NCBI GenBank assembly: GCA_039931675.1
Contig: JBDTRM010000270.1
Location: 1-22,672, forward strand
Length of the DNA: 22,672 bases
DNA from: JAEUTH01 sp039931675
GTDB taxonomy: Bacteria > Bacteroidota > Bacteroidia > AKYH767-A > OLB10
Direction: 5' to 3'
Position 1 is the first letter of the stretch; each line of letters starts with the position of its first letter. This document shows, piece by piece, positions 9,201-15,986 of this stretch. A program made the position numbers and the translations under genes. The notes beneath the pieces were generated by a model. It saw only the letters and a list, made by a program, of their open reading frames with translations, made no database searches and was not told the origin of the DNA.

Positions 9201-11874
9201 CATATAAAGTACCCGAGGTTAGTTTTGTTTCCGAAGGACCCTTACACATCCTGTACGAATTAAGAACGCGGATAAAAGCTGTTTTAATTATTGAATCTGT
9301 TCCAAAACTATTGGCGGCAATGAGCTTAACTTTATAAGTTCCGGGCGTGGTATAAATAATCGTTGGATTTCGCTGTGCGGAAAATGAAGGAAATCCTCCT
9401 TCAAATTCCCAATACCACGATGTAACACCATTTATACTCAAATCAAAAAAATGAATCGAATCAACAGGAGAAACAGAATCAACATTAGAAGTGAAATCAG
9501 CTACAGGTTTTTGAGTTGAAGAAACAAACGTAACCGAATAATCTTCTGCCTGCCCATACGGAATATCGGTGCAGGCATTTGAAATGATGTAATTTGTATT
9601 TGCATCGATGATTCTTAGTCTCACAGGAGTATTTAATGTTGCAGCAGGGGATGTATAAACTATCCCTGTATGATTTTTAAACACATAGTCCGATTTGAAA
9701 ATCATTTCAGCAACGGAATCAAATGTTCCGCTGTTATCATAGTCAAGAAATGCTTTTACATTTTCATAATAGTTGGTGATTGAAGAAGTAGTTACCGTTA
9801 TGGGAAAGGGATCGCCAGCGATAACTGTTGTTACAGGTGCGCAGGAAAAGTCCTCGTAACCTAACGCTCCCTGCGAAGAATTATGTATGGTTGCAAAATC
9901 AACATTGAAAATTCCATAGTTTGCATTAGGGTTTAAAGTTGTGGGAGTACACGATGCCGATTGCGGCACCTGAATGTTATTCACAGAAATGCAATTGGTT
10001 TTAATAACTGAATCGGTACCCACACAAAACACCGAGCCATTTGCTACTAACTTAACTGTATAATTTCCGGTGTTGAGGTAAGTGTGTACAGGTGAAGTAT
10101 CGGTTGAAAAATTTCCATCTCCAAAATCCCAATAGTAAGTGGAAGCATTTTCGCTGCTATTGATAAATGACACTGCTACAGGAACAGCGCAGAAAAAACT
10201 ATCACAATAAAAACTTGCCCGCGCAGGATCAACTAATGAATCACCCACTCCAACAGCATACCACGCTTTTGCAACCTGGTAAACTTCGTTGGAACAACTG
10301 CCAAATAAATCAGTTGCAGCCATCAACGAATAGAATCGTGCATCGGCAAAATCCGAATTGGGAGTTAAATACGAATCCAAAGTTCGGTAAGCAATGGCAA
10401 TGGCATTATCCAGGCCGATTCCGCTTACGGTGTAAGCATTTCCTAAATCATTAACACCACTTCCACCAGATGAGAGAAGATAGTACCAATAATTTGCTAC
10501 TCCGCTGTTCACTGTTGCGCCTACAGCAGTAGCAGTTGTATTCCAATATTGTCCTAAATAAGTATCTGGGTGAAGAAACTGTTTGGGATTAGACATATTT
10601 CTTGCAGGCGCGCCTGTTCCTGTTGGTACTACCACCTCATCACCGCAAAGCCATGTTGCTTTGGCAGGTTGATAAGTGAAGCGTATAGTATTGCCGAACA
10701 TGTCGCAAAAAGATTCGTTCAATGCCCCAGGCTCTCCTGTTGCTGCAAGCTTGGTGCTATAGGCAATCATGCCATGTGTAATCTCATGCCCTACAATTTC
10801 AAGCGATGTATAAGGATAATAATTCAGCAAATCACCTTCACCGTAGAATATAGAGTAGCCGCTGAAAAAGGAGCCTATGTAATTATTGCTCCAGTACAAA
10901 TTGCCATAAATTATAGTTCCTGCATCATCAAAGGAATTTCTGCCAAAGCGGTTATAAAAAAAATCATAGGACATTTCTGCACCATAGTGTGCATCATAAG
11001 CGTACCGGTCTGATGTAGGACTGTTCCAGTAATTACTTGAGTTTGTAAAATCGTAACCTAAAGAATAATTGTAATTGTCATGATGTTTATTTAAAGTAAC
11101 TACACCCTTCCCCCTTGTGCTGTCGCGAAGGTGAAAAACAGTTGGGCTTACACTGTCGGTGATAATGTTTTGTGTGCCGTAATAACCCGTAACAGCAGTG
11201 CCTGTTGAATTGAAGTGGCATATTCTATTCTCTTCTGAAATTATTTTCCCTGAATGTGCATCTACAAAAACATAATCGCGTCTTAAAGGCTGCTCTGAAA
11301 AAATATCGAATTTATAAACGAGATGAAAATCGTTTTCAACTTTTATGATTGCAAGTGTTCCGTTTTGTTCTGCTGATACAAAATTATAAGTGCTGTCGTT
11401 TACATATCGCTCCGCACCAGAATTTTTCAACGCATTTTGAAAAGCATCTTTTTTTGAAACTGTTGGAGTGGTGTTGATTTTAATGTTGTCATAAAATTCA
11501 CCGTTGGCAGTTTGCAACATTCCGTTTTTTAGATGAGCTTTATAAACTCCATATTCAACAGGAATTCCATTGTACATTTCCTGGAAACATAAATGCGTGA
11601 AACCTAACCTGTCGGTATTTTCTTTTTGAAATTGAAATGAATAATCACTTTCTGTTTTTAAAACATTTGATAAAAGCCACTTTCCAACAGCATGTTTTTC
11701 AATCGCAACAGGCTCATTCAATTTTGTGTATGCAATGGTGTTCCGGCTTTCGCTGATTCGTGAATTATATTTCGTGTCTTGCTGCGGGCGATTGGTTGTT
11801 ACCTGCGCATTGAGTTGAAAACAAAGCGTGATTGGTAATAATGCTAATGCAATTATGTTTTGCTTTTTTTTCAT
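220..11874 (-). CDS. Giant secreted multidomain protein: thermolysin-like (M4) metalloprotease with PKD, GEVED, CUB-like domains, six long repeats and T9SS sorting tail
   Basis: The protein has 3884 residues and starts with a signal peptide (about 1-23, cleavage near LNA|Q). A fungalysin/thermolysin-type propeptide region (about 45-215) precedes an M4 peptidase domain (about 225-550). Zinc ligands are visible as HEITH (363-367) and E387 in GALNESFCD, with the thermolysin spacing of 24 residues from the first His; E364 is the catalytic Glu. The position of thermolysin His231 is Thr454 (ATVNSG), so activity is uncertain. Then come PKD (about 555-625), GEVED (641-780), PKD (788-868), CUB-like (874-986), PKD (992-1070), six repeat modules (about 1072-3407), PKD, GEVED (about 3488-3632), two PKD domains, and a type A T9SS C-terminal domain (about 3792-3884, motif SPNPF). 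It is presumably exported by T9SS to the cell surface or medium. The first ATG is chosen because the signal peptide follows directly. It is transcribed divergently from the LRR gene. Confidence 0.93.
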   Translation of the reverse strand: MKKKQNIIALALLPITLCFQLNAQVTTNRPQQDTKYNSRISESRNTIAYTKLNEPVAIEKHAVGKWLLSNVLKTESDYSFQFQKENTDRLGFTHLCFQEMYNGIPVEYGVYKAHLKNGMLQTANGEFYDNIKINTTPTVSKKDAFQNALKNSGAERYVNDSTYNFVSAEQNGTLAIIKVENDFHLVYKFDIFSEQPLRRDYVFVDAHSGKIISEENRICHFNSTGTAVTGYYGTQNIITDSVSPTVFHLRDSTRGKGVVTLNKHHDNYNYSLGYDFTNSSNYWNSPTSDRYAYDAHYGAEMSYDFFYNRFGRNSFDDAGTIIYGNLYWSNNYIGSFFSGYSIFYGEGDLLNYYPYTSLEIVGHEITHGMIAYSTKLAATGEPGALNESFCDMFGNTIRFTYQPAKATWLCGDEVVVPTGTGAPARNMSNPKQFLHPDTYLGQYWNTTATAVGATVNSGVANYWYYLLSSGGSGVNDLGNAYTVSGIGLDNAIAIAYRTLDSYLTPNSDFADARFYSLMAATDLFGSCSNEVYQVAKAWYAVGVGDSLVDPARASFYCDSFFCAVPVAVSFINSSENASTYYWDFGDGNFSTDTSPVHTYLNTGNYTVKLVANGSVFCVGTDSVIKTNCISVNNIQVPQSASCTPTTLNPNANYGIFNVDFATIHNSSQGALGYEDFSCAPVTTVIAGDPFPITVTTSSITNYYENVKAFLDYDNSGTFDSVAEMIFKSDYVFKNHTGIVYTSPAATLNTPVRLRIIDANTNYIISNACTDIPYGQAEDYSVTFVSSTQKPVADFTSNVDSVSPVDSIHFFDLSINGVTSWYWEFEGGFPSFSAQRNPTIIYTTPGTYKVKLIAANSFGTDSIIKTAFIRVLNSYRMCKGPSETKLTSGTLYDSGGPSGSYQPQEYCSFLIAPECASNISLNVSYFNAYYDVDFRVYDGSTTSAQLIMALDENSQPPAYTTAYSGAMLITWQNTGIYSDPGFIANWTSLINMPVSPVAAFSVSDANPPLNTPVQFTNLTTPSPVEWKWDFGDGNFSLLQNPAHSFSTPGLHTVTLVVRNCNSSDTISQTINVQQAAVYSIVPLSLQATLGCNDSTIVQFKIKNTGNGSLYFYSDTSIVNKPKKVLINYSYPSQFKSNLDSITQFYSNFTYDTIKNLNDVALFQTRLEDKDVLLLNVASVSQLLQPIILNFINNGGTVIIRGIYYFPSNFFTGTYIGEAVGVPLFIADSANVLVDSVAQNFISPDGTHLQNFTDNDKVQVVSYYGYDVVTYKRIGRGEVIYVGFETGYFSSYHEVNRILSNTIKYADIYPLAPYASVSPHSGLVLPGDSIIINVAFNSTGYNSGTYNSYILLNTSDAMHPVDSVPVSMIVNGNATINLSDTCLQFGNVYQNATPQKKLTVENTSCDSLRITSTNITNASFTISPGSMVIAPHSSGNFVVSFNSPSLNSYSAALTLFNNAKDTTICLSAQTYPAPQIAVSNNSIHVNLSCSDSTVIPFYIKNTGSDTLQYQVDGCGSNVPIKVLALLYGMDTVKQYPNLFNGINQYFTDYVLDITYTRSSSQIDNLLATHDVLLIPDQGTGTNPTDTQFTQPFKKFMDNGGTIIIAGGNYYVNNWLFKYGLFTGSYIYSNDYGVVERIDSTDILVDSIPRLINFTYYIDPQNITNADKKELLTFYGDDIFTYRNISKGRAYYAGYNYAYTGNPYISRMIAGAIRYANSEMPSWISANPTSGNVASGDSVLVNLTFSAGTLATGNYAGYIVIHSNDPLNPVDSIPVSITVSGQPEIVLSDSCIDFGTIIQYKSHTDSIIISNAGCDSLVITNASINNSAFTLLAHDSVIGPYSWAKFKIVFNPQTAGNISGLLTLTSNAPDTAICLTGISTLAPQINISPDTLHASLSCNQPGVFPFYVINTGGDSLSFSAFNNQPVKILAWLNNYNNYGNLTYYGIQSYFTNYTIDTLRSASSTELQNRLKGKDVLLIINQFANDSVSKTLLANVVQNFVAQGGTVVVIGSNFPGTNDIIYDYNLFTGPYLGSLNSSGQVILHNTSDSLMQGVTSYTGGGNIFPKNISGFDKVQLIGSQVFDVATYRNIGAGKAVYLGYDFTTSSYTFNRILSNCVRFSRKTVLPAWLSINPTGNLLTAGDSLLINANINPAGYPGGDYYTYINFNTNDPLRSVDSVCIHLNISGSAALSLSDSCLDFQSVIQHHTVYDSIIISNTGCETLIIDSIVSSNSAFNYTINTPIIPPYGKALAVVAFHPVTTGNISGSLIVYNNVHDTILCLNGISTPAPVINVNPDSVAVTLSCHDSINIPIHVSNTGGGKLHYNITASGDNDSVNVLVMMTNVNYYNKAYNYLVDSVPAYFPKFRLDTTKTINPAYLKSKLRNKDVVIFPPTSNGILWSQPIDSVINDFVLKGGTVIALGHTYSGSSTSIYSYGLFTGDKVGSMQSPAPLNIDTSNNLMENIPLTFTSPPYTSLQKIINHDKITVASYHSYDAITYRQVGLGKVIYLGFTYDTDNMYSFQIMGNAFKYTNLIAFPSWFNVSSLSDSVDAADSSTVIIEINSSGYAPGYYSGYLVFQSDDPLHVTDSVFITMNVTGNLSMNINKTCFDFDSIQQYATEYDTLKIYNSSCDTLRIDSINFTDNAYHLSPVALNIAPGGKGTFIISLNPQTLGSHSAWLNVYTNIIDTAICVDGNSITSPLMSFNPDSIYADLTCFDSLTIPVYIHNTNNGVLNFNFNLPGNFTTKKVLIWPVGNVGSANYINMINGINQHFTNYSIDTSSTHSDTVLQNKLHDKNILLVPPLTDNDTVNSQSFASAIQNFITYGGTVIVCGSDLYGTGNRIYDFGLFTGSYYGYDYSTISVMDATDALMDSVPLSFNSSGNTYSQIITDADKKLLAQTFGRDIVTSKNIGLGKAIYAGFVFANSNNSVQSSQILSNAIEFAHPHNPVQFVTVSADSGSVNPGDSMLVYVTVYSNNFSPGLHYDSIQIVSNDPLTPVYYLPVTLNVNMSKKISLSDTCLNFNATSLSKTNCKAITITNNSCDSVFANSIFSSDSNFQVLTPQLALAPGESSEVVIGFHPDTIGSFSGIITILNDVNDTSFCLSGTSIAPSQIVISTDSLVVNLSACGDSITVPLYVFNAGVDTLQFHINLKNDTVKVLVMLYGVDTVNEYANMISGINQYFTNYKIYKTYTTSPVELQYLLNDKDVLLIPKQDFGNALNNYSFGPLLQSFISYGGEVVVCGSDYANSENRIYDYGFFNGNFVNKLSSGTLGLMNFADPFLTSVGSVYPYSYTYYHHLNDTDKTRLVTYGIDDVVSYRKIGMGKSVFLGYDYFENYNTGANRILSNTIKYSVKRTNASWLKIDPDSGNVAGGDSTLLNISFNSKTYVSGTYRDTIWFYSNDPLNPVYAYPVVMKVVPCAAFSYSQNGCSGYVSFVSSTGGATSWQWDFGDGSVAAIQSPTHLYADSGSYIVRLIACNTNGCDTITDFMYLADVSGPKNAGCQPVPTSTCCGIGIWNVSVNTINNSSSDATEGYMDFSCDISTSLVAGNTYTVTVTTSTSFPENVKVWIDYNNNATFDVATETILTSNSILTNHTGTFVVPSSAIMNIPLRMRVKDENTSFAVLPCNNPDDGQAEDYAVLILPNTSPPVANYWFNIINNCTGNYQFTNLSQNAPTWFKWYFGDGDSSSLQNPVHQYDSSGIYNVWLIAGNAFGSDTLGLLIGVHALNPDFNVTGILETGQSLQFIPVASNASTYFWDFGDGNTSTLQSPAHVYNTSGIYPVSLVVTDSVCGVVSYETLNVITVGINENADLQSVTVSPNPFIDEVNIKYHLINSTKVTIEIENAEGQIISLITSNEKQKGGNHSYSFKPIAKGFYILKVTMNGTSRSFRLIKM
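1655..8665 (-). repeat. Six tandem ~1.2-kb protein-coding modules in the giant gene
   Basis: Module starts in the coding direction lie near 8650, 7460, 6236, 5026, 3797 and 2567, a period of about 1190-1230 bp (397-410 residues). Each module has four parts: a beta-rich opening with a conserved Cys and an NTG motif; an alpha/beta segment (KVL…, KDVLLI, GGTVI.G, Y.YGLFTG, DAD K, IG.GK..Y.GF, RILSNAI.Y) that resembles class I glutamine-amidotransferase/ThuA-like folds; a short beta part with NSNDPLNPVDS; and an ASH/HYDIN-like domain (LSDTCLDFG … CDSL … SG.LT). The sixth module lacks the last part. The fold assignments are inferred from motif pattern only; the periodicity is seen directly. Confidence 0.88.
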
Positions 11875-11992
11875 GTGAGGTTACATTAGCAAGTATATCG
11901 TTAAGGGTAAGGTGATGCGACTAAGTGGTGTGTAATGCAATGATAGTAATAATAATTTGATAGGCTTGACAAAATTTTAGTGTTGCTTTTTT

Positions 11993-12038
11993 CCACCGGT
12001 TACACCGGTGGTTATTCACAGGTAACCCTTTCAGGGTT
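11993..12038. repeat. REP-like double hairpin in the divergent intergenic region
   Basis: There are two adjacent palindromes. CCACCGGT (11993-12000) pairs with ACCGGTGG (12004-12011) across a 3-nt loop. AACCCT (12024-12029) pairs with AGGGTT (12033-12038) across loop TTC and is followed by a short T run. The linker is GTTATTCACAGGT-like. Paired hairpins of this style are common as dispersed REP elements in Bacteroidota, often linked to REP-associated tyrosine transposases; that link is recalled knowledge, and no such transposase gene is in this window. Because it sits between two divergent gene starts it is unlikely to be a simple gene-end terminator. Confidence 0.55.
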
Positions 12039-12058
12039 TTTGGTCTGTTTCAATTTAA

Positions 12059-12087
12059 TCGTGAACTCACGATAATAATAATAATAA
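12059..12087. repeat. Small palindrome followed by an ATA trinucleotide tract upstream of the LRR gene
   Basis: TCGTGA (12059-12064) and TCACGA (12067-12072) form a 6-bp inverted repeat with a 2-nt spacer. About five ATA/TAA units (12072-12087) follow immediately, ending ~62 bp before the LRR gene start. The palindrome could be an operator or the outer part of the neighbouring REP-like element. The trinucleotide run could change promoter spacing. No convincing TAnnTTTG box is seen for either divergent gene. Confidence 0.35.
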
Positions 12088-12149
12088 TTTCTTGCGTCAT
12101 ATTTTTTTTACTTTTACTTATTGATTGTTCAACTATTAAAACCGTACCC

Positions 12150-15100
12150 ATGAAAAAAATTTTACTTCTCGCAATTTTATCAGTGTGTATTCAAAATGCA
12201 TTTTCACAATACATAACCATACCCGATCCGAATTTTAGAATATGGTTAAATGCCAACGGCTTTTCTTCCTGCCTTAGCGGAAATCAATTGGACACCACAT
12301 GCAGTGCAGTTGTAAGTGCAAAAACAATTAATTGTTCTTATGCAAGTATCAGCGATTTGAATGGTTTGCAGTATTTCGACAGTGTTACCGTATTGTCTTG
12401 TTCATACAACCTGCTTTGGAATTTGCCGCCTTTGCGATCAGAACTTTTGCAATTGGATTGCTACCAAAACAATATTGCTAATTTACCGGCATTACCAGCA
12501 GGATTACAAGTGCTGCATTGCGAAAACAATAATCTTTCTGGTTTACCTGCACTGCCTCCTGCTCTACAAAGTATATATTGTTACGGAAACACAATTACGA
12601 GTTTGCCTCCACTTCCTTCGGGTTTGGTGTATTTGGATTGTTCTCATAACAGCCTTACAGGCTTGCCTTCATTGCCCGCAACTTTAACGCAATTGGATTG
12701 TGACTATAATACTCTTGCGGCATTACCTATGTTATCGTCACTATTGAGTACGATGGATTGTTCACATAATCAACTTACAACCTTCCCCGCTTTTCCACAG
12801 ACACTTCGAACTTTGTATTGCAGTTACAATCAGCTTTCAACCTTACCTGCTTTATCTGATTCTCTTAGAACATTAGATTGCAGTCATAATTTAATTACGA
12901 ATTTACCATCGCTTAATGATTCACTTTATTCAATGATTTGTAATTATAATATGCTGTCTGCATTACCTGCGCTTTCTGCTCGTTTAAGCTATTTAGATTG
13001 CCAGCATAATCAAATAGTCAACCTGCTTTCACTACCTCAATATATAACAACCCTGTATTGCCAGGATAACGTGATTGATTCTATAACATCATTACCACAG
13101 TTGCTTTCAATTTTCGATTGTTCGCGAAATCAACTTGCCAACCTGCCGTTGCTGCCACCTGTTCTTTCCAATTTACGCTGCACCAATAACTTGCTTATTA
13201 CCATACCGGGTTTACCCGCTTCTCTCAAATATTTATATTGTGATACCAACCAGTTAAACTCTTTGCCCGAACTTCCAGATACTTTGGTTTATCTTAATAT
13301 CAGATCAAACCCTGACATACGTTGTTTGCCTGAAATAAAAACAATTTATACGTTCTATTGGACTGGTGGTCAATTTGCATGTGTTCCAAATTATGGAACA
13401 ATTAATTCTGCTTACCCGGCAATCACCACGCTTCCATTATGTGATATTTTCAATACGGATGGCTGCAGGTTTTTTTGGAATATAAACGGAACGGTGTATG
13501 CCGACACCAATTCAAACTGCCAGTATGATATATCAGAACCGGTTTTTTCAAAAGTAAAAGTGAAACTCTATCAAGGAGGTAATCTTGTGCAGGAAACCTT
13601 TACCAATGTTAATGGAAATTATGACTTCCAAACTGATACAGGTAATTACACTTTAAGAGTTGATACTGCACTTCCCTATCTTGTATCATGCCCTGCTACA
13701 GGCTTTTACAGTTGTTATGTACCATTTGTTTCGAGCCTTGTTATGAATAATAATTTTGGATTGATATGTAAACCTGGAGGATTTGATAATGGAGTAGCTG
13801 CTATATATAGTGACTCTGGTATTGTAAGGCCGGGAAATTATGCCCGCATTCATATCCTAGCCGGAAACATTTCGGGTAAATTCGGGGTTCAATGCCCAAG
13901 CAATGTTAGCGGAACAGTACAGGTGATAATTTATGGAAATGCTCATTATGTTTCAGCCTCTCCTAATGCGCTTACTCCGGTTGTAACAGGTGATACTTTA
14001 ACTTATATAATTCCTGATTTTAATGTAGTAAATTTTAATACTGATTTTGGAATAACTATCTTGACGCACACCTGGGCTCAAGCTTTTGATCAGATTTGTT
14101 TTGATGTAACTGTAAATCCTGTTACCGGGGATTATAATCCATCCAATAATCACCTTGTCAATTGCTTTACTGTGATAAATAGTCATGATCCGAATGATAA
14201 GTCGGTATATCCTTCTAAAACTATTGATGATAAAGACGGTACGCTAACTTACAATATCAGGTTTCAGAATACAGGAACAGGTTCGGCACAGAACATTTAT
14301 ATTATAGATACGCTTGATGCAAATCTCGATGTAAGTACGTTCGAGTTGCTTTCGTATAGCACAGAGCCAATTGTTCAACTTATCGGAAATATTCTTCGCT
14401 TCAATTTTCCGAATATCAATTTGCCCGATAGCACCACCGATGAACCCGGAAGCAACGGTTATGTGCAATACAGCATAAAATTAAAAGACAGCTTGCCGCT
14501 TTTTACAACCGTTACAAACACTGCATATATTTATTTCGATTACAATCCACCGGTGCAAACCAACTATGTAGCGGATACCTTGCTCGATTGCGATTTGGTT
14601 GTAACTGCAATCAACATTTCAAAAACAGGTTTATGTAAAGGCGATACTTTGTTTGCAACTATTTCGCTCGCTGATAGTGCAATCGTAAACTGGTATCTCG
14701 ATAGCATATTGATTGGAGCTGGTGACTTTATTTCTATACCGAATATCAGTTTGGGAAATCACGTATTGAAAACCGAAGTAATAACCTCTTACTGTACAAA
14801 AGAAATATCAACTCCATTTACTTTTTATAACCTGCCTGCAATTTATCTTGGCACCGACTCAAACACATGCAACCTGCCTGTCCCTTTAAATGCTGGTCCC
14901 GGGTTTTCAAATTATTTATGGAGTACAGGAGCAACTACACAAATTATGGTAGCGCTTTCATCAAACAATTATTCTGTAATCGTAACTGATGCAAATGGCT
15001 GCAGCACTTTTGATATTATTAACATAAATATTAATCCTTTACCAATTGTTGCACTTGGCAATGATACAACCACTTGCAACCTTCCTGTGCAATTAGATGC

Positions 15101-15974
15101 CGGTGCCGGCAATACATCTTACCTGTGGAACAATGGAGCAACAACGCAAATTGTTACAGCAACTTCTTCAAATAATTATTCTGTAATTGTATCCGATGCA
15201 AATGGCTGTAGCAATTCTAGCTCAATTAATATTGTCATCCATCCTTTGCCGCTTGTTGAACTTGGCAACGATACAGCCACATGCAACATTCCCGTGCAAT
15301 TAAATGCGGGAATTGGAAATACTTCCTATCAGTGGAGCACAGGAGAAACAACACAAATGATTACTGCTACAACTTCAAATAATTTTTCAGTAATTGTTAC
15401 CGATGCGAATGGTTGTACTAATTCAGGTTCGATTCTTATAACAGTAAATCCTTTACCTGTTGTTTCATTTAATGCATTTAACCAGGATACAATCTGCATC
15501 AATTATGGAATTCAAAACATCAATAGCGGAAATCCACCGGGAGGAAATTTTTCAGGTGTGGGAGTTGTTGGAAATACTTTTGATCCGAATGTTGCCGGTC
15601 CCGGATTGCATTCCATCACTTATACTTACACTGATTCATTGGGTTGCACTAACGCTGCTTCCGACAATATATTTATTGACTTATGTCTTGGGATTAATTT
15701 GATTAGTCATTCAGATGAAATAAAAATTTATCCCAACCCGGCATCGAATTCATTCACCGTTATTTTAAAAAATAACGCTGCTATAAATTTGGAAATCTTT
15801 GACATGATTGGAAATAAAGTGAAGCAATTAATGATTGGCAGTGACAACAACCATCTCAATGGAACTTATTCAGTTGATGTTTCTGAATTGCCTTCGGGTA
15901 ATTATATGATTAAGTTTTTTGAGAAGGGAAATATTAAAGTTGTTGAGCGATTGGTGATTTTAAAGTTGGAGTAA
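12150..15974 (+). CDS. Secreted leucine-rich-repeat protein with SdrD-B-like, DUF7619-like and Ig/PKD-like repeats and T9SS sorting tail
   Basis: The protein has 1274 residues and a signal peptide (MKKILLLAILSVC…AFS|Q, cleavage near 19). About 15-16 leucine-rich repeats of 20 residues follow (about 75-395), with consensus LxxLDCSxNxLxxLPxLP. The LPxLP ending resembles the YopM/IpaH class; the LDCS.N part resembles Bacteroidota surface LRRs. Next come an SdrD-B/Cna-B-like segment (about 447-505, GTVYADTNSNCQYD), a region with SHDPNDK and TLTYNIRFQNTGTG (about 677-815) typical of the DUF7619 family of T9SS proteins, three 69-residue Ig/PKD-like repeats (about 899-1105), and a type A T9SS C-terminal domain (about 1185-1274, motif IYPNPASNSF). 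The role is probably surface binding or adhesion; the ligand cannot be read from sequence. It is divergent from the giant protease gene and converges on purM with a 12-bp gap. The start is the first ATG, directly before the signal peptide. Confidence 0.93.
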   Translation: MKKILLLAILSVCIQNAFSQYITIPDPNFRIWLNANGFSSCLSGNQLDTTCSAVVSAKTINCSYASISDLNGLQYFDSVTVLSCSYNLLWNLPPLRSELLQLDCYQNNIANLPALPAGLQVLHCENNNLSGLPALPPALQSIYCYGNTITSLPPLPSGLVYLDCSHNSLTGLPSLPATLTQLDCDYNTLAALPMLSSLLSTMDCSHNQLTTFPAFPQTLRTLYCSYNQLSTLPALSDSLRTLDCSHNLITNLPSLNDSLYSMICNYNMLSALPALSARLSYLDCQHNQIVNLLSLPQYITTLYCQDNVIDSITSLPQLLSIFDCSRNQLANLPLLPPVLSNLRCTNNLLITIPGLPASLKYLYCDTNQLNSLPELPDTLVYLNIRSNPDIRCLPEIKTIYTFYWTGGQFACVPNYGTINSAYPAITTLPLCDIFNTDGCRFFWNINGTVYADTNSNCQYDISEPVFSKVKVKLYQGGNLVQETFTNVNGNYDFQTDTGNYTLRVDTALPYLVSCPATGFYSCYVPFVSSLVMNNNFGLICKPGGFDNGVAAIYSDSGIVRPGNYARIHILAGNISGKFGVQCPSNVSGTVQVIIYGNAHYVSASPNALTPVVTGDTLTYIIPDFNVVNFNTDFGITILTHTWAQAFDQICFDVTVNPVTGDYNPSNNHLVNCFTVINSHDPNDKSVYPSKTIDDKDGTLTYNIRFQNTGTGSAQNIYIIDTLDANLDVSTFELLSYSTEPIVQLIGNILRFNFPNINLPDSTTDEPGSNGYVQYSIKLKDSLPLFTTVTNTAYIYFDYNPPVQTNYVADTLLDCDLVVTAINISKTGLCKGDTLFATISLADSAIVNWYLDSILIGAGDFISIPNISLGNHVLKTEVITSYCTKEISTPFTFYNLPAIYLGTDSNTCNLPVPLNAGPGFSNYLWSTGATTQIMVALSSNNYSVIVTDANGCSTFDIINININPLPIVALGNDTTTCNLPVQLDAGAGNTSYLWNNGATTQIVTATSSNNYSVIVSDANGCSNSSSINIVIHPLPLVELGNDTATCNIPVQLNAGIGNTSYQWSTGETTQMITATTSNNFSVIVTDANGCTNSGSILITVNPLPVVSFNAFNQDTICINYGIQNINSGNPPGGNFSGVGVVGNTFDPNVAGPGLHSITYTYTDSLGCTNAASDNIFIDLCLGINLISHSDEIKIYPNPASNSFTVILKNNAAINLEIFDMIGNKVKQLMIGSDNNHLNGTYSVDVSELPSGNYMIKFFEKGNIKVVERLVILKLE
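14847..15467 (+). repeat. Three in-frame 207-bp tandem repeats inside the LRR gene
   Basis: Units begin at 14847, 15054 and 15261 and are exactly 207 bp (69 codons) apart. Each opens with LG(T/N)D(S/T/A).TCN(L/I)PV and contains SNN(Y/F)SVIV(T/S)DANGC and a closing NPLP/HPLP-like linker. They are divergent copies of one Ig/PKD-like extracellular domain, typical spacers before a T9SS tail. Confidence 0.9.
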
Positions 15975-15986
15975 GGTTTTTCAGAA

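Noticed and set aside
10570..11013. 147-codon open frame on the plus strand inside the giant protease gene
   Set aside because: It is antisense to the M4 protease domain, whose motifs are clear. The translation is rich in Cys and Ile with no recognisable domain, as expected for a shadow frame.
12360..12690. 108-codon plus-strand frame overlapping the LRR gene start
   Set aside because: It is an alternative frame of the LRR repeats; its Cys/Leu-rich translation mirrors the repeat DNA, and the LRR frame has a signal peptide and clear domains.
14847..15467. Regular direct repeats considered as a CRISPR-like array
   Set aside because: The units are 207 bp, in frame, diverged and encode Ig/PKD-like domains; there are no short identical repeats with unique spacers and no cas genes.
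163..15986. Calling the block between the purM copies a proven integrative element
   Set aside because: No integrase, excisionase, conjugation or phage gene is present in it, and the left flank is cut off at the window edge, so it is kept as a finding and not as an annotated mobile element.
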